From: Rhodobacter sp.
GTDB taxonomy: Bacteria > Pseudomonadota > Alphaproteobacteria > Rhodobacterales > Rhodobacteraceae
Direction: 5' to 3'
DNA: 64,000 bases
Assembly: GCA_020637555.1 (NCBI GenBank)
Contig: JACKKF010000007.1
Coordinates: forward strand, 1 to 64,000
Position numbers and translations under genes: made by a program. Shown one piece after another: positions 27,450-36,023 of the stretch; the first letter of the stretch is position 1; the number at the start of each line of letters is the position of its first letter. Below the pieces are notes generated by a model that saw nothing but the letters and a program-made list of their open reading frames with translations, searched no databases and was not told the origin of the DNA.

Positions 27450-30257
27450 ATGGCATTCGGCAAGGATTCTCATCTGCATCTGATCGACGGCTCGGCCTAT
27501 ATCTTTCGCGCCTATCACGCGCTGCCACCGCTCACGCGCAAATCGGATGGCCTGCCCGTGGGCGCGGTCGCCGGGTTCTGCAACCTGATCTGGAACGAGG
27601 TGTCGAACGGGTCGGCCAACAAGGCCAAGGCCACCCATATCGCGGTGATCTTCGACGCCTCGTCCAAAACCTTCCGCAACGAGATCTATCCCGAATACAA
27701 GGCCAACCGCCCGGACTTGCCCGAGGATCTGCGCCCGCAGTTCCCCTTTACCCGCGAGGCCACGCGCGCCTTCAACATCGCCTGCATCGAGATGGAGGGC
27801 TACGAGGCCGACGACATCATCGCCACGCTCGCGCGTCAGGCCGCCGAGGCCGGGGGATCGTGCACCATCATTTCGTCGGACAAGGATCTGATGCAACTGG
27901 TCGGCCCGGGCATCGACATGTTCGACCCGATGAAGAACAAGACCATCGGCGCACCCGAGGTGTTCGAGAAATTCGGCGTCGGCCCTGAGCGGGTGGTCGA
28001 TGTGCAGTCGCTGGCGGGCGACCCCACCGACAACGTCCCCGGTGCGCCCGGGATCGGATTGAAGACGGCGGCCCTCCTGATCAATGAATACGGCGATCTG
28101 GACACCCTCCTGGCGCGCGCGACCGAGATCAAGCAACCCAAACGGCGCGAGACCCTGCTGGAAAAGGCCGACCAGATCCGCCTGTCGCGCGCGCTGGTGA
28201 CACTGAAACGCGACACGCCGGTCGATGTCGCGCTCGATGCGCTGGAAGTGACCGCGCCGGACGCGACGGCGCTGATGGACTTCCTGTCGCGGATGGAGTT
28301 TCGCACCCTGACCCGCCGCATCGCCGACAAGCTGGGCGTGGCACCGCCCGCGGTGTCCGAGGCGCCGGCGTCGAAACCTGCCGAAAGCGCCCCGGTTGAT
28401 ACGCCCCCCGCGGCGCCGTTCGACACGGATGCCTATGTCTGCGTGCGCGATATCGACACGCTGACCCTCTGGATCGACCGGATCCGCGACCAGGGCTTTG
28501 TCGCGGTCGACACCGAAACCACCTCGCTCGACGAGATGCGTGCGGAGCTGGTCGGCATTTCGCTGGCGCTCGGGCCCAACGATGCCTGTTATATCCCGCT
28601 CACCCATTCCGAGGGGGCGGACGATCTTTTCGGTTCGGCCACCCGTCTGCCCGGTCAGATCGACCCCGAGGCCGCGCTTGCCGCGCTGCGGCCGGTTCTG
28701 GAGGATCCGTCGATTCTGAAGATCGGCCAGAACATCAAGTATGACGCCAAGATCTTCGCCCGCCGCGGCATCACCGTCGCCCCGTTCGACGACACGATGC
28801 TGATGAGCTATGCGCTCTTTTCCGGGCTGCACAACCACGGCATGGACGTGCTTTCGGAAACCTATCTCAACCATGTGCCGATCCCGATCAAGCCGTTGCT
28901 GGGGTCTGGCAAATCGGCGCGGACCTTTGACAAGGTCGGGATCGAGGACGCGACGCGATACGCGGCCGAGGACGCGGACATCACGCTGCGCCTGTGGCAG
29001 GCCCTTCGCCCGCGCCTGCACGGCGAACACGTCACCACCGTCTACGAGACGCTGGAACGCCCGCTGGTTCCCGTGCTGGCCGAGATGGAGATGCACGGCA
29101 TCACCGTGGACCGGGACACGCTCAGCCGCATGTCCAACGCTTTCGCGCAGTCGATGGCCGGGCTCGAGGCCGAGATCCACGACCTCGCCGGGGGCCCTTT
29201 CAACGTCGGCTCGCCCAAGCAACTGGGCGAGGTGCTGTTCGACAAGCTGGGATTGCCCGGCGGGCAAAAGGGCAAGAATGGCGCCTATTCCACGGGCGCC
29301 GACATACTCGAGGATCTGGCGACCGAACACGAACTGCCCGGCAAGGTGCTGGACTGGCGGCAATTGTCCAAGCTGAAATCCACCTACACCGACGCGCTTC
29401 AGAACCACATCAACCCCGAAACCGGGCGGGTCCACACGTCCTATGCGCAGACGGGTGCGAACACGGGGCGGCTGGCCTCGACCGATCCGAACCTGCAGAA
29501 CATTCCCGTCCGCACCGAGGAAGGCCGCCGCATCCGCGAGGCCTTTGTCGCCGGGCCGGGCATGAAGCTGGTGAGCCTCGACTACAGCCAGATCGAGCTG
29601 AGGATCCTTGCCCATACCGCCGACATTCCGGCGCTGAAGCAGGCGTTCCACGACGGGCTGGACATCCACGCGATGACCGCCAGCCAGATGTTCAACGTGC
29701 CCCTGGACGAGATGACATCCGATATCCGCCGTCGCGCCAAGGCGATCAATTTCGGTGTGATCTATGGCATTTCAGGCTTTGGCCTGGCGCGCAACCTGCG
29801 CATCCCCCGGGCCGAGGCGCAGGAGTTCATCGACACCTATTTCCTGCGTTTCCCGGGTATCAGGGACTACATGGAGTCGACCATCGCCTTCGCGCGCGAG
29901 CATCTTCATGTCCAGACCCTCTTTGGCCGCCGCATCCACACGCCCGAGATCAACGCCAAGGGTCCGGCCGCCGGTTTCGCCCGGCGCGGCGCGATCAACG
30001 CCCCCATCCAGGGCACTGCCGCCGACATCATCCGTCGTGCCATGATCCGGATTCCTCCGGCCATTCGCGATCTGCCGGCCAGGATGCTGTTGCAGGTCCA
30101 CGACGAACTGGTGTTCGAGGTCGCCGAATCCGCCGTCGACGAAACCATCGCCCGCGTCAAGGCCATCATGGAGGGCGCCGCCGCCCCCGCGGTGCAGATC
30201 GACGTGCCGCTGATCGTGGACGCCGGCGTCGGCCGGAACTGGGCCGAGGCGCACTGA
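27450..30257 (+). CDS. polA: DNA polymerase I
   Basis: A 935-residue polymerase for Okazaki fragment maturation and repair, with all three activities. The N-terminal 5'-nuclease domain contains VIFDASSKTFRNEIYPEYKA, MEGYEADDIIATLA and SSDKDLMQLVGPG. The 3'-5' exonuclease domain keeps its catalytic D354/E356 in FVAVDTETTSLDEMRAE. The polymerase domain has TGRLASTDPNLQNIPVRTEE, LVSLDYSQIELRILAH (D711), RRRAKAINFGVIYGISGFG and QVHDELVFEV (H884, D885). The length is normal. The stop overlaps the next ATG by one base. Confidence 0.97.
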   Translation: MAFGKDSHLHLIDGSAYIFRAYHALPPLTRKSDGLPVGAVAGFCNLIWNEVSNGSANKAKATHIAVIFDASSKTFRNEIYPEYKANRPDLPEDLRPQFPFTREATRAFNIACIEMEGYEADDIIATLARQAAEAGGSCTIISSDKDLMQLVGPGIDMFDPMKNKTIGAPEVFEKFGVGPERVVDVQSLAGDPTDNVPGAPGIGLKTAALLINEYGDLDTLLARATEIKQPKRRETLLEKADQIRLSRALVTLKRDTPVDVALDALEVTAPDATALMDFLSRMEFRTLTRRIADKLGVAPPAVSEAPASKPAESAPVDTPPAAPFDTDAYVCVRDIDTLTLWIDRIRDQGFVAVDTETTSLDEMRAELVGISLALGPNDACYIPLTHSEGADDLFGSATRLPGQIDPEAALAALRPVLEDPSILKIGQNIKYDAKIFARRGITVAPFDDTMLMSYALFSGLHNHGMDVLSETYLNHVPIPIKPLLGSGKSARTFDKVGIEDATRYAAEDADITLRLWQALRPRLHGEHVTTVYETLERPLVPVLAEMEMHGITVDRDTLSRMSNAFAQSMAGLEAEIHDLAGGPFNVGSPKQLGEVLFDKLGLPGGQKGKNGAYSTGADILEDLATEHELPGKVLDWRQLSKLKSTYTDALQNHINPETGRVHTSYAQTGANTGRLASTDPNLQNIPVRTEEGRRIREAFVAGPGMKLVSLDYSQIELRILAHTADIPALKQAFHDGLDIHAMTASQMFNVPLDEMTSDIRRRAKAINFGVIYGISGFGLARNLRIPRAEAQEFIDTYFLRFPGIRDYMESTIAFAREHLHVQTLFGRRIHTPEINAKGPAAGFARRGAINAPIQGTAADIIRRAMIRIPPAIRDLPARMLLQVHDELVFEVAESAVDETIARVKAIMEGAAAPAVQIDVPLIVDAGVGRNWAEAH

Positions 30258-31147
30258 TGCTCACGGGCTTTTCCTCGGATCGCGTCGATCTGGGCGAGGT
30301 CAGCCTGCACGTCCGCCGGGCCGGGCAGGGCGCACCCCTGATCCTGCTGCACGGGTTCCCACAGAATCACCGGGCCTGGGGGCCGGTCATGCCGGAGTTC
30401 GCTCGGCATTTCGACGTGATCGTGCCGGATCTGCGGGGCTATGGCGCATCGGATGCGCCGCCTGACGACAGCGCGCATCGGGTCTATTCCAAACGTCGCA
30501 TGGCCAGGGACATCGTCGCCCTGATGGATCATTACGGGCTGGAGCGTGCGCATCTTCTCGGCCATGACCGGGGCGCGCGCGTCGCCTACAGGTTCGCTTT
30601 GGATCATCCCGCGCGGATCGACCGGCTGGGCATCATCGAGATCCTGCCAACCGCCGACTACTGGCGCGCGATGGATGCCCAACTGGCAATGGCGATCTGG
30701 CACTGGCCGTTCCTGGCCCAACCCGCGCCCTTGCCCGAAACCCTGATCGGTGCCCGGCCCGGGTGGTTCATCGACACGCTGATGACGGCGTGGACGCGGC
30801 AGAAATCGCTGACAGGCTTCGATCCGCAGGCGCTGGACAGCTACCGCGCCCAGGCGGCCGATCCCGCGCGGCTGGGGGCGATGTGCGCCGATTACCGGGC
30901 GGGGGCGACCACGGACCGCGCGGATGACGAGGCGGATCTTGCAGCGGGACGCCGCATCGTCGCGCCGCTTCATCTCCTCTGGGCCGAGGGGGGCTTTCCC
31001 GCCCGCGCGGGCGCGCCGCGCGATGCCTGGTCCCGCTGGGCCGAAACGGTCACCGACAGTGCCTGCCAGAGCGGTCATTTCGTGATGGACGAAGCGCCCG
31101 GGGCGGTGCTCGACGCATTTCTGCGCCATTTCGGGGCGCTGCGGTGA
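30257..31147 (+). CDS. Alpha/beta hydrolase, haloacetate dehalogenase-like
   Basis: A 296-residue alpha/beta-hydrolase. The oxyanion region is LILLHGFPQNHRAWGPVMP, the nucleophile elbow is LLGHDRGARVAYRFALDHP with aspartate D104 instead of serine, and the histidine lies in SGHFVMDEAPG. An Asp nucleophile is typical of haloalkane/haloacetate dehalogenases and epoxide hydrolases, so C-halogen or epoxide hydrolysis is a reasonable guess, but the natural substrate is unknown. The ATG shares its A with the polA stop (TGATG), implying co-translation. Confidence 0.88.
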   Translation: MLTGFSSDRVDLGEVSLHVRRAGQGAPLILLHGFPQNHRAWGPVMPEFARHFDVIVPDLRGYGASDAPPDDSAHRVYSKRRMARDIVALMDHYGLERAHLLGHDRGARVAYRFALDHPARIDRLGIIEILPTADYWRAMDAQLAMAIWHWPFLAQPAPLPETLIGARPGWFIDTLMTAWTRQKSLTGFDPQALDSYRAQAADPARLGAMCADYRAGATTDRADDEADLAAGRRIVAPLHLLWAEGGFPARAGAPRDAWSRWAETVTDSACQSGHFVMDEAPGAVLDAFLRHFGALR

Positions 31148-31226
31148 CGCCGGGGGCGGGCGGTCCGCCCGGCCGGACCGCCGAACCCTGGCCGCGCCAG
31201 TCCCTTTTTCCGGCCCGGTTGGTGCC

Positions 31227-31799
31227 ATGACCCGCCCGCGGCCCAGGTCCCGGTCCACCGATCCCGCCCGCCTCGTCGCGTTCAACAAGCCCGCGGGGGT
31301 GCTCAGCCAATGGACCGACGATCCCCACTGGCCCGGCCTGGCACGGTGCCTGTCGCTGCCGGGGCTCGTGCCCGCCGGGCGCCTGGACGCCGATAGCGAG
31401 GGGCTTTTGCTGCTCACCAATGACGGCGCGCTTCAGGCCCGCCTGACCGGCGGCGCGACGTCCAAATCCTATGCCGTGCTCGTGCAGGGCACGCCGGCCG
31501 AGGCGGTGCTCGATCAGTTGCGCCAGGGGGTGCTGCTCGCCGATGGTCGCACCCGTCCCGCCGCGATCGCCCCCATCGACCGCCCGTCCTGGCTGTGGCC
31601 CCGCGCCGAGGTGGACACGCCGGGCACCTGGCTGGACATCACCCTGAACCAGGGGCGCAACCGCCAGATCCGCCGGATGGGCGCCGCCGTCGGTCACCCG
31701 GTGCTGCGCCTCGTGCGCTACCGCATCGGACCGGTCACGCTCGATGGTCTTGTGCCCGGGCGTTGGCGGGACCTGCCGCCGTCCCTCTTTGTGCCCTAA
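31227..31799 (+). CDS. 23S rRNA pseudouridine synthase, RluE/RsuA family
   Basis: A 190-residue pseudouridine synthase of the RsuA/RluB/E/F family without an S4 domain, like RluE. Signature pieces are LVAFNKPAGVLSQWT, VPAGRLDADSEGLLLLTNDG with catalytic aspartate D54, KSYAVLVQG, and LNQGRNRQIRRMGAAVGHPV. RluE modifies U2457 of E. coli 23S rRNA; the target here is inferred by family. The stop is immediately followed by a TATTT/hairpin element. Confidence 0.92.
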   Translation: MTRPRPRSRSTDPARLVAFNKPAGVLSQWTDDPHWPGLARCLSLPGLVPAGRLDADSEGLLLLTNDGALQARLTGGATSKSYAVLVQGTPAEAVLDQLRQGVLLADGRTRPAAIAPIDRPSWLWPRAEVDTPGTWLDITLNQGRNRQIRRMGAAVGHPVLRLVRYRIGPVTLDGLVPGRWRDLPPSLFVP

Positions 31800-31870
31800 A
31801 TATCCTCGGGGGTTCCCCAAGGGGGCAGACAGCCCCCTTGGGCGGGGGGTGCGGGGGGCTGGCCCCCCGC
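31796..31870. repeat. Intergenic hairpin/TATTT element, copy 3
   Basis: AAATATCCTCGGGGG overlaps the stop of the pseudouridine synthase gene. It is followed by two perfect stems: CCCAAGGGGGC/GCCCCCTTGGG (31816-31842, 5-base loop) and GCGGGGGGC/GCCCCCCGC (31851-31870, 2-base loop). The second reaches the last bases of the convergent mtaB gene. The core repeats copy 1 (23044-23111) and resembles copy 2 (24574-24635). It probably ends transcription from both sides. Confidence 0.6.
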
Positions 31871-33126
31871 TATGCCGTCAACTGGCGCCCGTCCTGGCCC
31901 AGAATACGCGGGGTCACGATCTGCCCCACGGGCTGATCCGTTCCAAAGGCGACCTCGGTGAACTGTTCGGTCCGGCCCATGCGCGGGCTTTCCATCAGCA
32001 CGCGATGCGTCCGTCCGACCTGCTCCGCCAGATGCTCGGCCACCAGAACCTCGCCCAGGTCCCGCAGTCGTGCCGCGCGGGACTTGATTTCGGCGCCCGG
32101 CACCTGGGGCATCCGCGCGGCGGGCGTGCCTTTGCGCGGGGAATAGGGGAAGACATGCAGCCAGGTCAGTCCGCAGTCGCGGGCCAAGGCCAGCGAATTG
32201 GCGAACATCGCCTCGGTTTCGGTGGGAAAGCCGGCGATGATGTCCGCGCCATAGACCAGGTCGGGCCGTGCCGCGCGCATGTCCTGGCAGAAGCGGATCG
32301 CGTCGTCGCGCGAATGCCGGCGCTTCATCCGCTTCAGGATCATGTTGTCACCGGCCTGCAACGACAGATGCAGGTGCGGCATCAGCCGGGACGCACCGGC
32401 GATGGCGTCGATCAGCGCCGGGTCGGCTTCGATCGAATCGATCGAGGAAATGCGCAAGCGCGCCAGATCGGGCACCAGGCGCAGGATCCGCTGCACCAGA
32501 TCCCCCAGCGCGGGCTGGCCCGGAAGATCCGCGCCCCACGACGTCAGATCCACCCCGGTCAGCACCACTTCGTGATACCCCGCGTCGACCAGCCGCTTGA
32601 TCTGATCCACGACCACCCCCGCCGGCACCGAGCGCGAGTTGCCGCGTCCGAACGGAATGATGCAGAAGGTGCAGCGGTGGTCGCAGCCATTCTGCACCTG
32701 CACATAGGCGCGCGCGCGGCTGCCGAAGCCGTCGATCAGATGCCCCGCCGTTTCCCGCACGCTGAGAATGTCGTCCACCTGCACGCGCTCGGTCCTGCCG
32801 ATCAGATCGGGGGCCATCGCGGTCCAGGTTCCCGGCTGCATCTTCTCGTGGTTGCCGATGACGCGCGTCACCTCGGGCATGGCGGCAAAGGTCTCGGGCT
32901 CGGTCTGGGCCGCGCAGCCGGTGACAATGATCGTCGCGCCCGGGTTCGCACGGGCGATCCTGCGGATTTCCTGGCGTGCCTTGCGCACGGCCTCGGCCGT
33001 CACCGCGCAGGTGTTGACCACATGCGCATTGGTGACACCGGCCTGCTGCGCCAGGTCCTTCATGGCCTCGGTCTCATAGGCGTTGAGCCGGCAGCCGAGG
33101 GTTGTGAACACCGGCGCATCGGTCAT
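31870..33126 (-). CDS. mtaB: tRNA t6A37 methylthiotransferase MtaB
   Basis: A 418-residue radical-SAM methylthiotransferase that makes ms2t6A at A37 of ANN-decoding tRNAs. The N-terminal UPF0004 domain carries three cluster cysteines (C12 in LGCRLNAYETE, C40 in VNTCAVT, C71 in TGCAAQTEPE). The radical-SAM cluster is C148-C152-C155 in NGCDHRCTFCII, and a TRAM-like C-terminus follows. MiaB starts with a different N-terminus, so MtaB fits better. It overlaps dapF by ATGA. A t6A-synthesis gene (tsaC) lies 2 kb away on the same strand. Confidence 0.92.
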   Translation of the reverse strand: MTDAPVFTTLGCRLNAYETEAMKDLAQQAGVTNAHVVNTCAVTAEAVRKARQEIRRIARANPGATIIVTGCAAQTEPETFAAMPEVTRVIGNHEKMQPGTWTAMAPDLIGRTERVQVDDILSVRETAGHLIDGFGSRARAYVQVQNGCDHRCTFCIIPFGRGNSRSVPAGVVVDQIKRLVDAGYHEVVLTGVDLTSWGADLPGQPALGDLVQRILRLVPDLARLRISSIDSIEADPALIDAIAGASRLMPHLHLSLQAGDNMILKRMKRRHSRDDAIRFCQDMRAARPDLVYGADIIAGFPTETEAMFANSLALARDCGLTWLHVFPYSPRKGTPAARMPQVPGAEIKSRAARLRDLGEVLVAEHLAEQVGRTHRVLMESPRMGRTEQFTEVAFGTDQPVGQIVTPRILGQDGRQLTA

Positions 33127-33953
33127 GGCGTGGCCGGAAAATCCGCGCCCAGCGTGGCGGTAAAGACATCGGCCACCGGGCCGGTCAGCCAGACGCCATC
33201 GTCGCGCCAGTCGGCGATCAGCGTGCCGCCGTCCAGGTCCATCGTGACCCGGCGCCCGGTCAGCCCGCGTCGCGCGGTTGCCACCGCCACCGCGCAGGCG
33301 CCCGAACCGCAGGCCAGCGTCACGCCCGCGCCCCGCTCCCAGACCCGCATCCTGAGGTGGTCCTGCCCCAGCAGACTGACGAATTCCACATTCGTGCGCT
33401 GCGGGAACAGCGGGTCGTGTTCATAGCGTGGCCCCAGCGTCTCCAGGGCAACGGTCTCGGCGTCGTCGACCACGAAAACGCAATGCGGGTTGCCCATGCC
33501 GACCGCTGCGGGGTCGCCGGGCAGCGGCAGGTGCTGCAGGTCCTGCGGGCCGGACAGCGGCACGGACTGCCAGTCCAGCAGGGGCGCCCCCATGTTGACC
33601 CAGACCTGTCCGTCCTGACGCACCGCTGTCAGCAAGCCGCGCTCGGTGCGGATGGTCAGGCGGTCACGGCCGCTTTCGCGCATAACCGCCCAGGCGACAC
33701 AGCGGGTGGCGTTGCCGCAGGCGCCCGCCATCGTGCCGTCGGCGTTCCAGAAATCCAGCGCCAGGTCGGCGTCGGCGCAATCGCGCAGTTCGGCAAGCTG
33801 GTCAAAGCCGACGCCGCGGTGGCGGTCGCCCAGCGCCAGCGCCAGCGCCGGCGTCGTCACCGCCTCGCGCCCGCGCGAATCGAGGATGACGAAATCGTTG
33901 CCCGCACCGTGCATCTTGCGGAAGGTCAGGCTCTGGGGGACGATGGTGTTCAT
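33123..33953 (-). CDS. dapF: Diaminopimelate epimerase
   Basis: A 276-residue PLP-independent racemase converting LL- to meso-diaminopimelate for lysine and peptidoglycan synthesis. The N-terminus FRKMHGAGNDFVILDSRG is typical. The two active-site cysteines are C79 in AGACGNATRCVAW and C215 in TLACGSGACAVAVA, close to the usual positions. It is coupled to mtaB by a 4-base overlap, a common pairing in alphaproteobacteria. The gap to divergent panE is about 50 bases, so promoters nearly overlap. Confidence 0.97.
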   Translation of the reverse strand: MNTIVPQSLTFRKMHGAGNDFVILDSRGREAVTTPALALALGDRHRGVGFDQLAELRDCADADLALDFWNADGTMAGACGNATRCVAWAVMRESGRDRLTIRTERGLLTAVRQDGQVWVNMGAPLLDWQSVPLSGPQDLQHLPLPGDPAAVGMGNPHCVFVVDDAETVALETLGPRYEHDPLFPQRTNVEFVSLLGQDHLRMRVWERGAGVTLACGSGACAVAVATARRGLTGRRVTMDLDGGTLIADWRDDGVWLTGPVADVFTATLGADFPATP

Positions 33954-34004
33954 GCGCGCGGATATAGGCCAATCCGGGCCGCCTCGCCAGTGGGAGGGAT
34001 CACA

Positions 34005-34991
34005 ATGCGCATCGCGATCTTCGGCGCCGGCGCGGTTGGCTGCTATCTGGGCGGCCGTCTGGCGGCGGCGGGGGGGTCGGTCCTGCTCATCGGTCGCGCG
34101 CGGATCGGCACCGAGATCGCCCAGGGACTGACAGTCACCGACTACCGGGGCGGGCGTGCGCAGGTGGGCGCCTTGCCCTTTGCCGAGGGCCCCGAAGCCG
34201 CGCACGAGGCCGATCTGGTTCTGGTCTGCGTGAAAAGCGCCGCCAGCGCCGAGGCCGCGCAGGCCCTGCGCCCCTGTCTGGCGCCCGACGCGGTGGTGGT
34301 CAGTTTCCAGAACGGGCTGCGGAATGCGCAGACCCTTGCCGAGGGGTTGGGCCGGCCCGTTCTGCCGGGGATGGTGGGTTTCAATGTCGCGGCGCAGGGT
34401 GAGGGGCGCTTTCACCAGGGCACGCAGGGCGACCTGCATGTGGCGCGCGACCCGCGCCTGCCCGCCGCGCTGTTCGCACGCGCCGGGCTGGCGCTGCGGC
34501 AGCATGGGGACATGCCGGCCGTGCTGCGGGCCAAACTGATGCTGAACCTCAACAACGCGATCAACGCGCTGTCGGGGGTGCCCTTGCAGGCGGAACTGTC
34601 GCAACGCGACTACCGCCGCTGCCTGGCGCTGGCGCAGGAGGAATGGCTGACGCTCACCGCCCGGGCCGGGCAACCGCTGGCGCGGCTGACGCCGCTGCCC
34701 GCGTCGATGCTGCCCCGCGTTCTGCGCCTGCCGGACAGCCTGTTCCGGCGGCTTGCGGGCGGGATGCTCAGGATCGACCCGCTGGCACGGTCGTCGATGG
34801 CGGACGATCTGGCGCTGGGCCGGCAGACGGAAATCGACTGGATCAACGGCGAGGTGGTGCGCCTGGCCGAGAGCCTGGGACGGGATGCGCCGGTGAACCG
34901 GCGGCTCATGGGGCTGATCCGGGCCGGGCGGCGGATCTGGCCCGCTTCGGCGCTTCTGACCGAACTCAGCGCGGCGCGGCGGCCCGCCTGA
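34005..34991 (+). CDS. panE: 2-dehydropantoate 2-reductase family protein
   Basis: A 328-residue ketopantoate reductase-like NADPH enzyme. It shows the Rossmann start MRIAIFGAGAVGCYLGGRLA, VLVCVKSAASAEAAQALRP, VSFQNGLRNAQTL, and the catalytic lysine helix RAKLMLNLNNAINALSG. Authentic PanE reduces ketopantoate for pantothenate/CoA synthesis; several paralogues of unknown substrate exist in many genomes, so the symbol is tentative. GGGAGG precedes the ATG. Its last 26 bases overlap the convergent tsaC gene. Confidence 0.85.
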   Translation: MRIAIFGAGAVGCYLGGRLAAAGGSVLLIGRARIGTEIAQGLTVTDYRGGRAQVGALPFAEGPEAAHEADLVLVCVKSAASAEAAQALRPCLAPDAVVVSFQNGLRNAQTLAEGLGRPVLPGMVGFNVAAQGEGRFHQGTQGDLHVARDPRLPAALFARAGLALRQHGDMPAVLRAKLMLNLNNAINALSGVPLQAELSQRDYRRCLALAQEEWLTLTARAGQPLARLTPLPASMLPRVLRLPDSLFRRLAGGMLRIDPLARSSMADDLALGRQTEIDWINGEVVRLAESLGRDAPVNRRLMGLIRAGRRIWPASALLTELSAARRPA

Positions 34992-35907
34992 GGCGGTCGT
35001 TGACGGCGCGCCCCAACCCGGTTTCGGGCACCGGGGCAAAGGCGATCCGCCCGTCGGGGCCGGCCAGCGCGTCGGCCTCGTGCAGGGCGTGAAACAGGCG
35101 GGCCGCGGCCTCGGTCGTGTCGCCCGTCTCGCTCAGGGTCAGCGCCGCGCCGGGGCAGGGACCAAAGCCGACCCAGACCTCGCCGGCCCGGGGCGTGCGC
35201 GCCTCCAGGCGCACCCGTCCGCGCGGCGCGTAATGCGAGGCAAGCTGCCCGGGTGCGGTGATCGCGCCATCGCTGCGCTGGTCGAGACCGACCCCCAATG
35301 CCGTGATCGCTTCCTCGGCCAACCCGCCCGCCCGCAACAGCACGGGGCGGTCGCCGGTCGCGTCCAGGATCGTCGATTCCAGCCCCACCGCGCAGGGGCC
35401 TGCGTCGATCACCGCGTCGATCCGGCCGTCCAGCCCCGCCAGCACATGCGCGGCACTGACCGGGCTGATCCGCCCCGAGGGATTGGCCGATGGCGCGGCC
35501 AGCGGGCCACCGAACGCGGTCAGCAGCGCGCGCGCCACCGGATGCGCGGGCAGGCGGATCGCAACCGTGTCCAGCCCGGCCGTGACCAGCGGCGACAGCC
35601 CCCCCTTGAAGGGCAGCACCATCGTCAGCGGGCCCGGCCAGAACGCCTCGGCCAGCCGTTCGGCCAGGGGGGTCAGCTGCGCGAATTCCGTGACCTGCGA
35701 CACCTGGGCCAGGTGAACGATCAACGGGTTGAACCGTGGCCGCCCCTTGGCCGCAAAGATGGCCGCCACGGCCCGGTCATTGCGCGCGTCGCCGGCCAGC
35801 CCATAGACCGTTTCGGTGGGCATGGCCACCAGACCGCCCGCGCGCAACACCTCGGCGGCGCGGCGCAGATCGTCGGGCTGGGGGGACAGGCGGCGCGTGG
35901 CGGGCAT
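34966..35907 (-). CDS. tsaC: L-threonylcarbamoyladenylate synthase (Sua5-type)
   Basis: A 313-residue protein that makes the threonylcarbamoyl-AMP used for t6A37 in tRNA. The YrdC domain shows GGLVAMPTETVYGLAGDARN, KGRPRFNPLIVHL, LAEAFWPGPLTMVLPF, PLAAPSANPSGRISPVSA and VGLESTILDATG. The extra ~100-residue C-terminal Sua5 domain makes this the long form. The ATG at 35907 (MPATRRLSPQPDD) is preferred over upstream codons because similarity begins there. Its product feeds the t6A later thiomethylated by MtaB, encoded nearby. Confidence 0.94.
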   Translation of the reverse strand: MPATRRLSPQPDDLRRAAEVLRAGGLVAMPTETVYGLAGDARNDRAVAAIFAAKGRPRFNPLIVHLAQVSQVTEFAQLTPLAERLAEAFWPGPLTMVLPFKGGLSPLVTAGLDTVAIRLPAHPVARALLTAFGGPLAAPSANPSGRISPVSAAHVLAGLDGRIDAVIDAGPCAVGLESTILDATGDRPVLLRAGGLAEEAITALGVGLDQRSDGAITAPGQLASHYAPRGRVRLEARTPRAGEVWVGFGPCPGAALTLSETGDTTEAAARLFHALHEADALAGPDGRIAFAPVPETGLGRAVNDRLRRAAAPR

Positions 35908-36023
35908 CGGGCGGTGACGCTGCGTTCTGGTTTCTCGGGGTGTCGGCTTGTGCGATCTTGCGGCAATACAGCCGTCAGCCGGACTTGCCAAGCGGTCCGC
36001 CCCTTCGTTTCTGGAGTTGCGCC

